From NCBI GenBank assembly GCA_017537175.1, contig JAFYLH010000032.1, forward strand, positions 84,334 to 148,333: 64,000 bases of DNA, written 5' to 3'. Positions within the stretch are counted from its first letter, which is position 1. Each line of letters begins with the position of its first letter. Both the position numbers and the translations under genes were made by a program. The DNA comes from Clostridia bacterium (GTDB lineage Bacteria > Bacillota > Clostridia > Oscillospirales > CAG-272). The notes beneath the pieces are model-generated. The model ran no database searches. It was not told the DNA's origin and saw only the letters and a list, made by a program, of their open reading frames with translations. This document shows positions 16,490 to 23,205 of the stretch, piece by piece.

Positions 16490-17187
16490 TTTTCAAGTTC
16501 CTTTAACTGTTTTTCTAATTTGTCTATCTTTATCTGCATACGGCAGAGCTCCTGAGCAACAGGGTCAGGAATATGGACCTGGTCAAGGTCGGAGGCGCAT
16601 ATCTTTTTGCCGCCAACTCTTGCTATACGAGCAGGTATACCCACTGCGGTTGAATCCTTGGGGATAGGCTCAAGCACCACCGCATTTGCGGCGATTTTGG
16701 AGTTAGCACCTACCGTAAAGGGACCCAGCACCTTAGCACCTGCACCTACCATTACATTATCCTCAAGGGTAGGGTGTCGCTTGCCTGTGTCCTTACCGGT
16801 ACCGCCCAAGGTAACACCCTGATAGAGGGTACAGTTGTTACCGACCTCGGCGGTCTCGCCTATAACCACACCGCTTCCGTGGTCTATAAACACTCCCTTG
16901 CCTATCTTGGCGCCGGGATGTATCTCTATTCCTGTTGCAAACCTTGCGCTCTGGCTTATAAAACGGGCAGCAAAATAATAGCCCTTTTTATAAAGTATAT
17001 GGGAGAGTCTGTATGCAAGTATTGCATGGAGACCCGAATACAGAAAAAGTATCTCGGCAGAGTTTTTTGCCGCAGGGTCTCTTTCCTTTATAACCGCAAT
17101 GTCCCGTGAGATCTCCCTGTAGCATCGCAGGACCATCCGTGCAGAATTGCTTTTTTTAATTTCTCTGATCAAATCGCGTTCGGTCAT
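16486..17187 (-). CDS. cysE: Serine O-acetyltransferase
   Basis: The 233-residue product converts serine and acetyl-CoA to O-acetylserine, the first step of cysteine synthesis. It has an N-terminal helical region and a left-handed beta-helix of hexapeptide repeats (IEIHPGAKIGKGVFIDHG, VVIGETAEVGNNCTLYQGV, then LGGTGKDTGKRHPTLEDN). The catalytic His-Asp pair lies around DHGSGVVIGE. AAGGAGA lies 7 nt before the ATG. The promoter reads on the minus strand at 17217-17245, so the leader is only about 30 nt. A T-box, often found on cysES operons, is therefore absent. Confidence 0.95.
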   Translation of the reverse strand: MTERDLIREIKKSNSARMVLRCYREISRDIAVIKERDPAAKNSAEILFLYSGLHAILAYRLSHILYKKGYYFAARFISQSARFATGIEIHPGAKIGKGVFIDHGSGVVIGETAEVGNNCTLYQGVTLGGTGKDTGKRHPTLEDNVMVGAGAKVLGPFTVGANSKIAANAVVLEPIPKDSTAVGIPARIARVGGKKICASDLDQVHIPDPVAQELCRMQIKIDKLEKQLKELEK

Positions 17188-17216
17188 AATTTTGTCTCCT
17201 TATGCTAATCATACCT

Positions 17217-17245
17217 ATTATATTATATTTTGACCGTATTGTAAA
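17217..17245 (-). promoter_or_regulatory. Sigma-A promoter of cysE-cysS
   Basis: On the minus strand TTTACA (17240-17245) and TATAAT (17217-17222) are separated by 17 bp. Confidence 0.65.
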
Positions 17246-17293
17246 TAGTTTAAACGCAAAAAAGTTTTCCTAATATTTCGTCAATAAAAACAG

Positions 17294-17322
17294 TTGACAT
17301 TCCCGCGTAAAAATAGTAATAT
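17294..17322 (+). promoter_or_regulatory. Sigma-A promoter of the DUF1292 gene
   Basis: TTGACA (17294-17299) and TAATAT (17317-17322) with a 17-bp spacer; AGGAGG follows before the start codon. Confidence 0.65.
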
Positions 17323-17360
17323 ATATTCAATAGATAACATATGTTTAGGAGGACATAACA

Positions 17361-17642
17361 ATGGCAGAAGAAATCTTTGAGCCCGAAACCCTGATGCTTA
17401 CAGATGAGGACGGCAACGAGTCCGCATACGAGCTTATTGCTTGTCAGGAGGTAGACGGCAGAATATACTATGCTCTTATCCCTCAGGATAACAACGAGAA
17501 CAACGAGTATGTTATTCTCCGCAGTGAGCCCGATCCCGAGGACCCCGAGGAGGAGCTGCTTGTAACCATCGACGATGACGATGAGTTTGACAAGGTTGCC
17601 GATATCTTTGACGATATGCTCTTTGAGGACGACGGAGAATAA
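17361..17642 (+). CDS. DUF1292 family acidic protein
   Basis: The 93-residue product is strongly acidic and fits the DUF1292 (YrzB-like) family: LTDEDGNE, YYALIPQD, EEELLVTIDDDDEFDKVADIFDDML. The family is small, cytoplasmic, common in Bacillota and of unknown role. AGGAGG lies 9 nt upstream of the ATG and a consensus promoter precedes it. A heptamer repeat begins directly at the stop codon. Confidence 0.85.
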   Translation: MAEEIFEPETLMLTDEDGNESAYELIACQEVDGRIYYALIPQDNNENNEYVILRSEPDPEDPEEELLVTIDDDDEFDKVADIFDDMLFEDDGE

Positions 17643-17672
17643 TTCTCAATTCTGAATTCTCAATTCTCAATT
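17643..17672. repeat. TTCTCAA heptamer tandem repeat
   Basis: About four TTCTCAA/TTCTGAA units begin at the first base after the DUF1292 stop codon. Similar unit arrays occur at 62219-62253. Confidence 0.7.
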
Positions 17673-17754
17673 AATCGGATATGTAGACTATATCATTGCA
17701 GCATCTTTGTTGCGGATATGTTTTTTGCCTTCGGGCATTAAACCGACAATTTAT

Positions 17755-17991
17755 GCCGTACTCTATGCGAGTATGGCAGCGGGTCCTACCCGCCCCCTGC
17801 TTAGTTTGTGATATACGGGCGATTAAACCCACACTTGAAAAATGGAGTCCGGATAAACTTCCGATGAAGGGTATGCAGACCTCCCCACCTCCCCTGCTTA
17901 TGTCACGGGAGAATGGGACGCTGGGAGCACAAAACATTGGAGAGGACACCAACCTGCACATGCAGGGTTTCTAAATTCTCGTATACACGGC
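17755..17991 (+). ncRNA. Structured non-coding RNA candidate (raiA-motif-like; 6S RNA as alternative)
   Basis: This 237-bp stretch has no ribosome site and is richer in G+C than its flanks. Its ends pair: GCCGT and TATGCGAG (17755-17771) with CTCGTATA and ACGGC (17978-17991). Inside lie GCGGGT/ACCCGC, CGGA/TCCG and CCTGCA/TGCAGG hairpins. A long conserved-looking single-stranded segment includes GAGAATGGGACGCTGGGAG. Size, multi-hairpin design and sequence feel fit the raiA-motif RNA of Clostridia, which has been linked to sporulation. The ACACCAACCTG end also recalls 6S RNA, although 6S should be a single rod. Identity is recalled, not searched. A poly-T hairpin follows at 18002-18025. Confidence 0.5.
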
Positions 17992-18001
17992 TCGGCGGGG
18001 C

Positions 18002-18234
18002 TTTTTTTGCCCGAGGGCAAAAAAATCAACCCCAACGGGGTTGTATATCATCACGACAAAGTCGTGTATATCATCCGCAACTTGTTGCGGTATATCATCA
18101 ATGCGCAGCATTGTATATTTACATACAGCCTTGCTGATGATATACAGCCTTACGGCTGATGATATACAGCCTTACGGCTGATGATATACACCACGCTTTG
18201 CGCGGCGATGATATGCCAAGCCTGCGGCTTGGAT
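18002..18234. repeat. Hairpin array with TATATCAT linkers (array B)
   Basis: After a TTTTTTTGCCC/GGGCAAAAAAA hairpin and a CAACCCC/GGGGTTG hairpin, TATATCAT occurs at 18044, 18067 and 18091. It is interleaved with unrelated stems (CACGAC/GTCGTG, CCGCAAC/GTTGCGG, CAATGC/GCATTG). From about 18130 the linker appears as its complement ATGATATA at 18137, 18159, 18181 and 18208 (the last imperfect), between AGCC/GGCT, AGCC/GGCT, CGC/GCG-type and CAAGCC/GGCTTG stems. The array changes orientation near its middle and runs into the recombinase remnant. Confidence 0.75.
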
Positions 18235-18599
18235 AAAACAAAAAAGACACCTTGCGGTGTCTTTTTTGTTTGGTGGACCACACCAGATGATAAACAAAGT
18301 TTTTCTCCCGAAAGTCCGTTTTCGATTTCATCAAAGAGCTTTTCGGTAATTTCGGTTTCATCATCCCCGGTGTTGAATGTGATTGTAAACTTATCATCAT
18401 AAAGGAAAATCTTGTTCACGAACATTTTAATGAGGGATCTGCGATATGTAATATCATTTACATTACCTTTAGCCAAATTCTCAAGAAATGCAATAATCTG
18501 TTCTTCGGTAACTACAAAATGATGTGCTTCTTCTATTTCAAGCTGTCTTTCAAGTTCTTTTATCTGGGCACCGATTTTTGATAAATCTTCAAAAATCAT
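18150..18599 (-). pseudogene. Serine recombinase, C-terminal remnant
   Basis: The 149-residue frame matches only the end of large serine recombinases: a coiled-coil (IKELERQLEIEE), then FVVTEEQIIAFLENLAKG, then YRRSLIKMFVNKIFLYDDKF and TITFNTGDD. The catalytic resolvase domain and zinc-ribbon recombinase domain are absent. An in-frame TGA lies just upstream, so no longer form exists. The last 45 or so codons are supplied by terminator and hairpin-array DNA. A possible promoter (TCGACT-17-TATAAT, near 18640-18668) and AAAGGTGG precede it, so a fragment might still be expressed. It marks the adjoining region as a former mobile element. Confidence 0.75.
18235..18271. terminator. Hairpin terminator, left copy
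   Basis: AAACAAAAAAGACACC ttgc GGTGTCTTTTTTGTTT. The same element with a TTTT loop ends the tRNA transcript at 23030-23065. Here it lies in the 3' part of the recombinase remnant. Confidence 0.6.
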
Positions 18600-18794
18600 T
18601 GTTCATATTTCTGTCATTCTAAAACCACCTTTTTATTTATTATAAGATAAGTGTTTACAAAAGTCGACCCGATTTACAAATATATTTATAATTTATTCAA
18701 TACCTTTATAAACACATATTTTTTATAAAATTATGTGCTATTTCGGTATTTGTAAAGGTACACCTTAACAAATGCCATTCTCTGTTTGACAGAA

Positions 18795-18825
18795 GAAAAA
18801 ACCCGATAGTTCATCTCTATCGGGT
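18795..18825 (-). terminator. Terminator of the zinc-ribbon gene
   Basis: ACCCGATAG / CTATCGGGT stem followed by TTTTTT on the minus strand, about 15 bp beyond the stop of the 18841-20040 gene. Confidence 0.75.
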
Positions 18826-18840
18826 GTATTCATTTATATA

Positions 18841-20040
18841 TCATTTCTTTCCGAATTTACCAAAGAAGCTTTCTGCTTTACCGATACCTTCGTCTATTTT
18901 TGATCCTAATTTTTTAAACGCACCAAATGAAGGTGTATTGTTGTTTGGTACGGAAGGTTGTTGCTCTGTTTGAGGTTGTACAATTTGCTGTGTCTGAGGT
19001 GCAGGGGGAGTTTGCGGGACTATCACCTCAGGTTTCGGGAAATCATCTTCCGTATAAACATTAGTTTTATAGTCTGCAAAACCAAAATATTCAACTATAT
19101 TCTTTACTTCTTCATTATCTGCATACTTGCTCTGTAAAAATGTATATATCTCAGGTTTATACGGCTTTTGAGCGATCATGTCAATTACAATATCTGTTAT
19201 TCTGTCCTGAGGGAAATTGGGATTAGAAAGATTTTTTAATATGTTATCCATTTGTGGTGAAGGCTCAAAGTCGGGTTTCCATGAATCAACGCCGTTCATG
19301 TTCAACAAATCAATTAATATTATAGCAAAATCCTGATAATCGTTATATACTCTGTTAAATAAATCAGGACAATCAATACTTTCGAATAACTGTTTCTGTT
19401 GAGTCTCCGATAGGGTGGATGCTCCTGCCACTAAGCCGTCCTGCATAGCTCCGAAAACTTCACCGCCAAAACTCGACTTACTACCTATAAAAGATCCTGC
19501 AAGTCCTGCAAATATATTTGCAACCTGATTGTTAGCCTGATATATTTCATTGATATTATCGCTTATTGCACTCAATATCTCCATGGCACTGAGTGTAGAA
19601 TTTTCAAATTGCGACATAACCATATCGTCTGTAACCGTATAAATGTTTTCGGCTACTAAAATGTCTGTGACTTTATTCGCAAGCAGACGTGCGTGTTTGA
19701 CATATAAATCGGGGAAATTTTCCAATAGATTGGTCAGATTCTTAATATTTTCGATATAATCCTCAGCGGCTCTGTCTGAGCAGTATTTAGCAAGACGGAT
19801 AATTCTTTTTCTAAATGCATTGAACTTATCTTTGTCTGCTGTTATTATGATTTTTTTACCATTGAAAGATAAAGTTGTATCAACACCAACCACACTATTC
19901 CAGTTTTGAGTTGCTGATTCTATCTCTTCGGGAGTTGATATAAAGAGTGCTGCCTTAGGTATTTCCACACTATTTCCGCACACTGTACAGAATTGTGCTC
20001 CATCCTCTAAATCGACACCGCAAAAAGTACATTTCATCAT
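18841..20040 (-). CDS. Zinc-ribbon protein with proline/glutamine-rich linker, unknown function
   Basis: The 399-residue product begins with a zinc ribbon (CTFCGVDLEDGAQFCTVCG; two CxxC pairs, residues 4-22). A mostly helical central domain (about 40-320) has no recognised family and includes a Gly/Ser-rich IFAGLAGSFIGSKSSFGG. A Pro/Gln-rich linker (about 340-370) and a basic amphipathic end (FKKLGSKIDEGIGKAESFFG) follow, which could touch a membrane. No signal peptide. AAAGGAG lies 7 nt before ATG-ATG. It is the first large gene of the island and is preceded on the same strand by two very small genes and an XRE repressor, so the four may be one transcription unit. Confidence 0.7.
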   Translation of the reverse strand: MMKCTFCGVDLEDGAQFCTVCGNSVEIPKAALFISTPEEIESATQNWNSVVGVDTTLSFNGKKIIITADKDKFNAFRKRIIRLAKYCSDRAAEDYIENIKNLTNLLENFPDLYVKHARLLANKVTDILVAENIYTVTDDMVMSQFENSTLSAMEILSAISDNINEIYQANNQVANIFAGLAGSFIGSKSSFGGEVFGAMQDGLVAGASTLSETQQKQLFESIDCPDLFNRVYNDYQDFAIILIDLLNMNGVDSWKPDFEPSPQMDNILKNLSNPNFPQDRITDIVIDMIAQKPYKPEIYTFLQSKYADNEEVKNIVEYFGFADYKTNVYTEDDFPKPEVIVPQTPPAPQTQQIVQPQTEQQPSVPNNNTPSFGAFKKLGSKIDEGIGKAESFFGKFGKK

Positions 20041-20054
20041 CTTGGGCTCCTTTA

Positions 20055-20267
20055 TTATTTATAACATCCTCTTTGGGTACATTGATTAAATACAGGACAA
20101 CCGATATTACAATCTATCCGCCATCCGTTTTTATTACATTTCCCGTAATTGCATAAATGTGTTCCGAATAAATCTTTTCTATCGGAATTATTATTTTTCT
20201 TGTCTTTGATGACAGACGCAGCTCCCAATAAAGCTGCGTCTGCTATCGGTATTTTCAATTTACTCAT
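20055..20267 (-). CDS. Small cysteine-rich protein, unknown function
   Basis: This 70-residue frame starts MSKLKIPIADAALLGAASVI, a weakly hydrophobic segment, and ends with five cysteines in its last 32 residues (CNYGKC, CNIGCPVFNQC, RGCYK). That could form a small metal-binding or disulfide knot. No family is recognised and the ribosome site is poor. It sits 14 bp upstream of the zinc-ribbon gene on the same strand. Confidence 0.5.
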   Translation of the reverse strand: MSKLKIPIADAALLGAASVIKDKKNNNSDRKDLFGTHLCNYGKCNKNGWRIDCNIGCPVFNQCTQRGCYK

Positions 20268-20287
20268 AATAAATATTCTATACGAGA

Positions 20288-20434
20288 TTATATACGACCG
20301 ATACCGGTGAAGGTGATTTTTGAACCGTAGTACATATTTTTTATGATTTTTTTCGCTTCTTCGTTAGAACTTGCCTTTACTACCTGTTCTGTTCTTTTTC
20401 CGTCAACGGTGAATATTACTTTGTAAGTATTCAT
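20288..20434 (-). CDS. Very small protein, unknown function
   Basis: A 48-residue frame begins ATG AAT ACT TAC and encodes MNTYKVIFTVDGKRTEQVV, then KASSNEEAKKIIKNMYYG, ending FTGIGRI. AAAGGAG lies 6 nt before the ATG, a strong site. A beta-beta-alpha-beta pattern (KVIFTV ... NEEAKKIIKNMY ... KITFTGIG) suggests a tiny single-domain fold. It sits between the XRE repressor and the Cys-rich protein gene on the same strand. Confidence 0.6.
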   Translation of the reverse strand: MNTYKVIFTVDGKRTEQVVKASSNEEAKKIIKNMYYGSKITFTGIGRI

Positions 20435-20446
20435 TACTTTCTCCTT

Positions 20447-20656
20447 TCATAATTTTGTTTTAATATCGATAAACAACTCGGGGCTGACATTTAATGCGAT
20501 ACAAATTTCTCTCAAATCATCTGCATATAATGTCCGTTTGCCATTTAATATGGCATTAAAAGTTGATTTCGGTATTCCTGCTTTTTTTGCAATAGATATC
20601 TGTTTAAGTCCGTTATTGTCTATGTAGGTGCGAACTTTTTCATAAACTCTCAACAA
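20447..20656 (-). CDS. XRE-family Cro/CI-like repressor, TTG start
   Basis: The 69-residue product is a single helix-turn-helix domain (QISIAKKAGIPKSTFNAILNG, with LREICIALNVSPELF), typical of a Cro-like protein. The start is TTG at 20656 behind AAGGAGGGG; no ATG fits. It is divergent from a second XRE gene, with operator-like repeats between them. It probably leads the unit that continues into the two small genes and the zinc-ribbon gene. Confidence 0.85.
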   Translation of the reverse strand: MLRVYEKVRTYIDNNGLKQISIAKKAGIPKSTFNAILNGKRTLYADDLREICIALNVSPELFIDIKTKL

Positions 20657-20668
20657 ACACCCCTCCTT

Positions 20669-20779
20669 ATCAAGAAATTCTTGATTTTTTTCATTATATC
20701 ACAGGTTATCTGTAAAATCAAGATGTTTTTACAGGATTTCTTGATTTATTCTTGCTTTTTTACTGAAATAGTGTATAAT
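20669..20779. promoter_or_regulatory. Divergent promoters with shared ATCAAGA operators
   Basis: ATCAAGA-AAT-TCTTGAT (20669-20685) is a full palindrome. Half-sites ATCAAGA (20717-20723) and TCTTGAT (20739-20745) lie closer to the plus-strand gene. The minus-strand promoter reads TTGATT-17-TATAAT, and its -35 overlaps the 20717 half-site. The plus-strand promoter reads TTGCTT (20752-20757), 16 bp, TATAAT (20774-20779). The layout resembles a CI/Cro switch. Confidence 0.65.
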
Positions 20780-20802
20780 ATTCTTTAAGGTAGGTGATAT
20801 TC

Positions 20803-21111
20803 TTGAAATATGAAATTGGAAGCAGAATACGTAAATACCGTGAAGAATGCGGTTTAAGCCAAAAACAGTTGGCAGATATGATAAATGTTAGTAACAGCAG
20901 AGTGTCGAATTGGGAACAGGGTATCAACCGTCCCGATGCGGATATAATTGCCGATATATGCAGAGCACTTAACGTGTCTCCCAGTGAGCTTATGGGTGTT
21001 TATCTGGCATCGGATGAATTCACCGAGCAGGAAAAAAAGCTTATCCGTGCTTACCGTGAAAAGCCGGATATGCAAAAAGCGGTAAATGTTCTTTTGGGTT
21101 TATCTGTATAA
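20803..21111 (+). CDS. XRE-family repressor, CI-like
   Basis: The 102-residue product has an N-terminal helix-turn-helix (KYREECGLSQKQLADMINVS, SRVSNWEQGINRP; residues 10-50) and a short C-terminal helical part (TEQEKKLIRAYREKPDMQKAV) common in SOS-insensitive phage and ICE repressors. No LexA-like peptidase domain is present. TTG at 20803 behind AAGGTAGGTG is favoured; GTG at 20794 overlaps that ribosome site. It leads toward the WYL regulator 54 bp downstream. Confidence 0.85.
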   Translation: MKYEIGSRIRKYREECGLSQKQLADMINVSNSRVSNWEQGINRPDADIIADICRALNVSPSELMGVYLASDEFTEQEKKLIRAYREKPDMQKAVNVLLGLSV

Positions 21112-21165
21112 TAGAACATGGGATGAGGCAAATTTTCCCCATCGCCGATAAGGAGAGCTGATGAA

Positions 21166-22236
21166 ATGATAAACGGCAAAAAAGCCTTGATAATGAATAT
21201 TCTCGATATATTGCGCAAATACAGCGATGCCGAGCACAGATTGAGCCAAAAGCAGATATCGGATATACTTGAAAAGGAGTATTATATTAAGGCAGACAGA
21301 AAGACGGTGAAACGAAATCTGTCAGAGCTTTGCAGTATGGGTTATGATATAGAGTTTACCGAGATCACCCGCAGGGTTCCTGTAACAGATTCTCAAACCG
21401 GTGTGGTAGGATATACCGAAAACAGTATCATAACCGATTATTATCTTAATCGGGAATTTTCCGATTCTGAGTTGAGGCTGCTTATAGACGGACTTCTTTT
21501 TTCAAATCATATTCCCTTTGCCAACTGTAAGGAATTGACCGAAAAGCTTGAGGGTCTGTCGAGCATATATTTCAAGTCCAAAATGCGGCATATCTCCGCA
21601 CTGCCTAAAACAGATCACCTGAATAAGCAATTTTTATATACGGTAGATATACTTGCCGAGGCTATAGAAAAGTATAAGCAGGTCGTTTTTAATTATTGCG
21701 AATACTCATCAGACAAAAAGCTTCACCGACGCCGCCGACCGGACGGAACTTTGAGAGAGTATACCGTAAGCCCGTATCAGATGGCATCAAAAGAGGGAAA
21801 GTATTATCTTATCTGTAACTATGACAAATATAACGATATTTCCAACTATCGTATCGACAGGATAGCGAATATAAGATTGCTCGATACTCCTGCAAAGCCG
21901 TTTGAGATATTAGACGGAGCTGAAAATGAAGCTTTTGATCTGCATAAATATATGACAGAGCATATCTATATGTATTCGAGCGGCAATGTGAGGGCGAGCT
22001 TTGATATGCCTTGCGCTATGATAAGTGATGTAATAGATATCTTCGGCACAGATGTGACATTCAGCGGACAAAAAGAGGATCGTATAACCGTATCTGCCTT
22101 TGCAAATGAACAGTCTATACTTCAGTTTGCCAAAAGTTATGCACCCGACGTAATAATAATATCCCCCGACAGTTTAAGACATAAGCTGTCGGAGGATATT
22201 GAAAAAACATTGACGATATATAGGGGGATGGAATAA
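21166..22236 (+). CDS. WYL-domain transcriptional regulator
   Basis: The 356-residue product has an N-terminal winged helix (LSQKQISDILEKEYYIKADRKT..., about 10-70), a linker, and a WYL domain (about 170-265) with the family pattern KQVVFNYCEY, YTVSPYQMASKEGKYYLIC and NYRIDRIANIRLL. A C-terminal WCX-like extension is present. WYL proteins sense nucleic acid or nucleotide signals and often control phage-defence or DNA-damage genes (CapW, BrxR). AAGGAG lies about 10 nt before ATG 21166. Its stop overlaps the start of the next gene by one base, so the two are coupled. Confidence 0.88.
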   Translation: MINGKKALIMNILDILRKYSDAEHRLSQKQISDILEKEYYIKADRKTVKRNLSELCSMGYDIEFTEITRRVPVTDSQTGVVGYTENSIITDYYLNREFSDSELRLLIDGLLFSNHIPFANCKELTEKLEGLSSIYFKSKMRHISALPKTDHLNKQFLYTVDILAEAIEKYKQVVFNYCEYSSDKKLHRRRRPDGTLREYTVSPYQMASKEGKYYLICNYDKYNDISNYRIDRIANIRLLDTPAKPFEILDGAENEAFDLHKYMTEHIYMYSSGNVRASFDMPCAMISDVIDIFGTDVTFSGQKEDRITVSAFANEQSILQFAKSYAPDVIIISPDSLRHKLSEDIEKTLTIYRGME

Positions 22237-22865
22237 TGTATAGCGAGAAGTTCGAGGTTAGTAAAAGTTCTTATGAGTTCCTGTGGTATTCCTGTTTTCG
22301 CAGACCCTATGACTGTAAGAATAAAGAATTAATATGCGCAGACCGCGCATATCTTGATCTGTGCAGGACTATAAGATTTAAATCAAAAGACGAAACAGAA
22401 CATAGAGCTTTTCGTAACAAAACCAATAAATTAATAGTCGGATTGGTTGGGGATTTGTTAAACCAAAAAGAATTTGATGAAAATCTGTATACTTGGTATG
22501 AAGAGGCTTGTGAAAAAATTATATACGAGGCAAGTGAAGTCTGTAAAGAGTTTTATTTCGGACATGCGCAGAAATGGTTGAATATGACTGTCAAATATAT
22601 GCTTGTTATGGGGATACACAAAGAAGAATTCGATGTTATCAAGCCGTATTTACATATTCCGGTAGACAATTACATAATAAAGGCGGCAAGGGAGAAGTTT
22701 GGTATAAAAATCTCCTCTGAAGTATGGAGTAAATGGGAGGGCCCCGAATACCGAGAATTTCAAAGGCAGCTTAGAGCAAAAACAGAAGGTTCTGCTGTTG
22801 ATTGGGAAGCTTCCGCATGGATTGAAATTGCTGATAAAGAAAACAAAAAGTCCGTAGGTTGTTGA
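22236..22865 (+). CDS. Unknown protein coupled to the WYL regulator
   Basis: The 209-residue product is not recognised. It appears all-helical and soluble, with no signal or membrane segment. Notable segments are YEFLWYSCFRRPYDCKNKEL near the N-terminus, FYFGHAQKWLNMTVKYMLVM in the middle, and SKWEGPEYREFQRQLRA followed by SAVDWEASAWIEIA near the end. The ATG shares its A with the TAA of the WYL gene (TAATG). This tight pairing suggests it is the effector or partner of that regulator. A hairpin array (C) begins directly at its stop codon. Confidence 0.75.
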   Translation: MYSEKFEVSKSSYEFLWYSCFRRPYDCKNKELICADRAYLDLCRTIRFKSKDETEHRAFRNKTNKLIVGLVGDLLNQKEFDENLYTWYEEACEKIIYEASEVCKEFYFGHAQKWLNMTVKYMLVMGIHKEEFDVIKPYLHIPVDNYIIKAAREKFGIKISSEVWSKWEGPEYREFQRQLRAKTEGSAVDWEASAWIEIADKENKKSVGC

Positions 22866-22866
22866 G

Positions 22867-23029
22867 GTATATCATCAATGTGTAGCTGTGTATATTCGCA
22901 TACAGATGATATACAGCCTTACGGCTGATGATATACACCACGCTTTGCGCGGTGATGATATACCAAGCCTTCACGAACCCCCAAAGCTCGGCAAGCTCGA
23001 TTCGGGGAACCCCTATTGCGGCTTGGATA
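22867..23029. repeat. Hairpin array with TATATCAT linkers (array C), related to array B
   Basis: GTATATCATCAATG at 22867 and ATGATATA linkers at 22906, 22928 and 22954 (approximate) repeat the order of stems seen in array B: AGCC-TTAC-GGCT, then CACGC/GCG, then CCAAGCC/GGCTTGG. Compared with B, two hairpin units are missing, and about 47 bp (22970-23016) is inserted inside the CAAGCC/GGCTTG stem-loop. The copy then continues into the same terminator and GTTTGGTGG. Confidence 0.75.
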
Positions 23030-23064
23030 AAACAAAAAAGACACCTTTTGGTGTCTTTTTTGTT
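23030..23064 (-). terminator. Terminator of the tRNA gene
   Basis: GACACC TTTT GGTGTC core extended by A/T arms (AAACAAAAAA / TTTTTTGTTT), directly after the tRNA 3' end in its direction of transcription. Same element as 18235-18271. Confidence 0.7.
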
Positions 23065-23141
23065 TGGTGGGCCATCAAGGACTCGAACCTTGGACCTACC
23101 GGTTATGAGCCGGGTGCTCTAACCAACTGAGCTAATGGCCC
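23065..23141 (-). tRNA. tRNA with CAU anticodon (elongator Met, or Ile2)
   Basis: The 77-nt minus-strand sequence folds as a cloverleaf: acceptor GGGCCAT/ATGGCCC, D-arm with AGCTCAGTTGGTTAGAGC, anticodon stem ACCGG/CCGGT type with loop CTCATAA, T-arm with GGTTCGAGTCC, and an encoded CCA. A CAU anticodon means elongator methionine or, after lysidine modification by TilS, isoleucine. Which of the two cannot be settled by eye. The accessory island ends at its 3' end. Confidence 0.9.
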
Positions 23142-23205
23142 GAAATATGCTGTGCTATTTCGCGTACGAAACATTATAGCACAGCAATTTTCATTTGTCA
23201 ATAAC

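Noticed and set aside
17188..17216. T-box leader on cysE-cysS
   Set aside because: The promoter lies only about 30 nt before the start codon, leaving no room for a T-box.
17671..17961. Overlapping 92-96-codon frames on both strands in the ncRNA region
   Set aside because: No ribosome sites; the DNA is better explained by a structured RNA with pairing ends.
18002..18234. CRISPR array
   Set aside because: Linkers are only 8 bp and the intervening segments are self-complementary hairpins of variable length; no cas genes are present.
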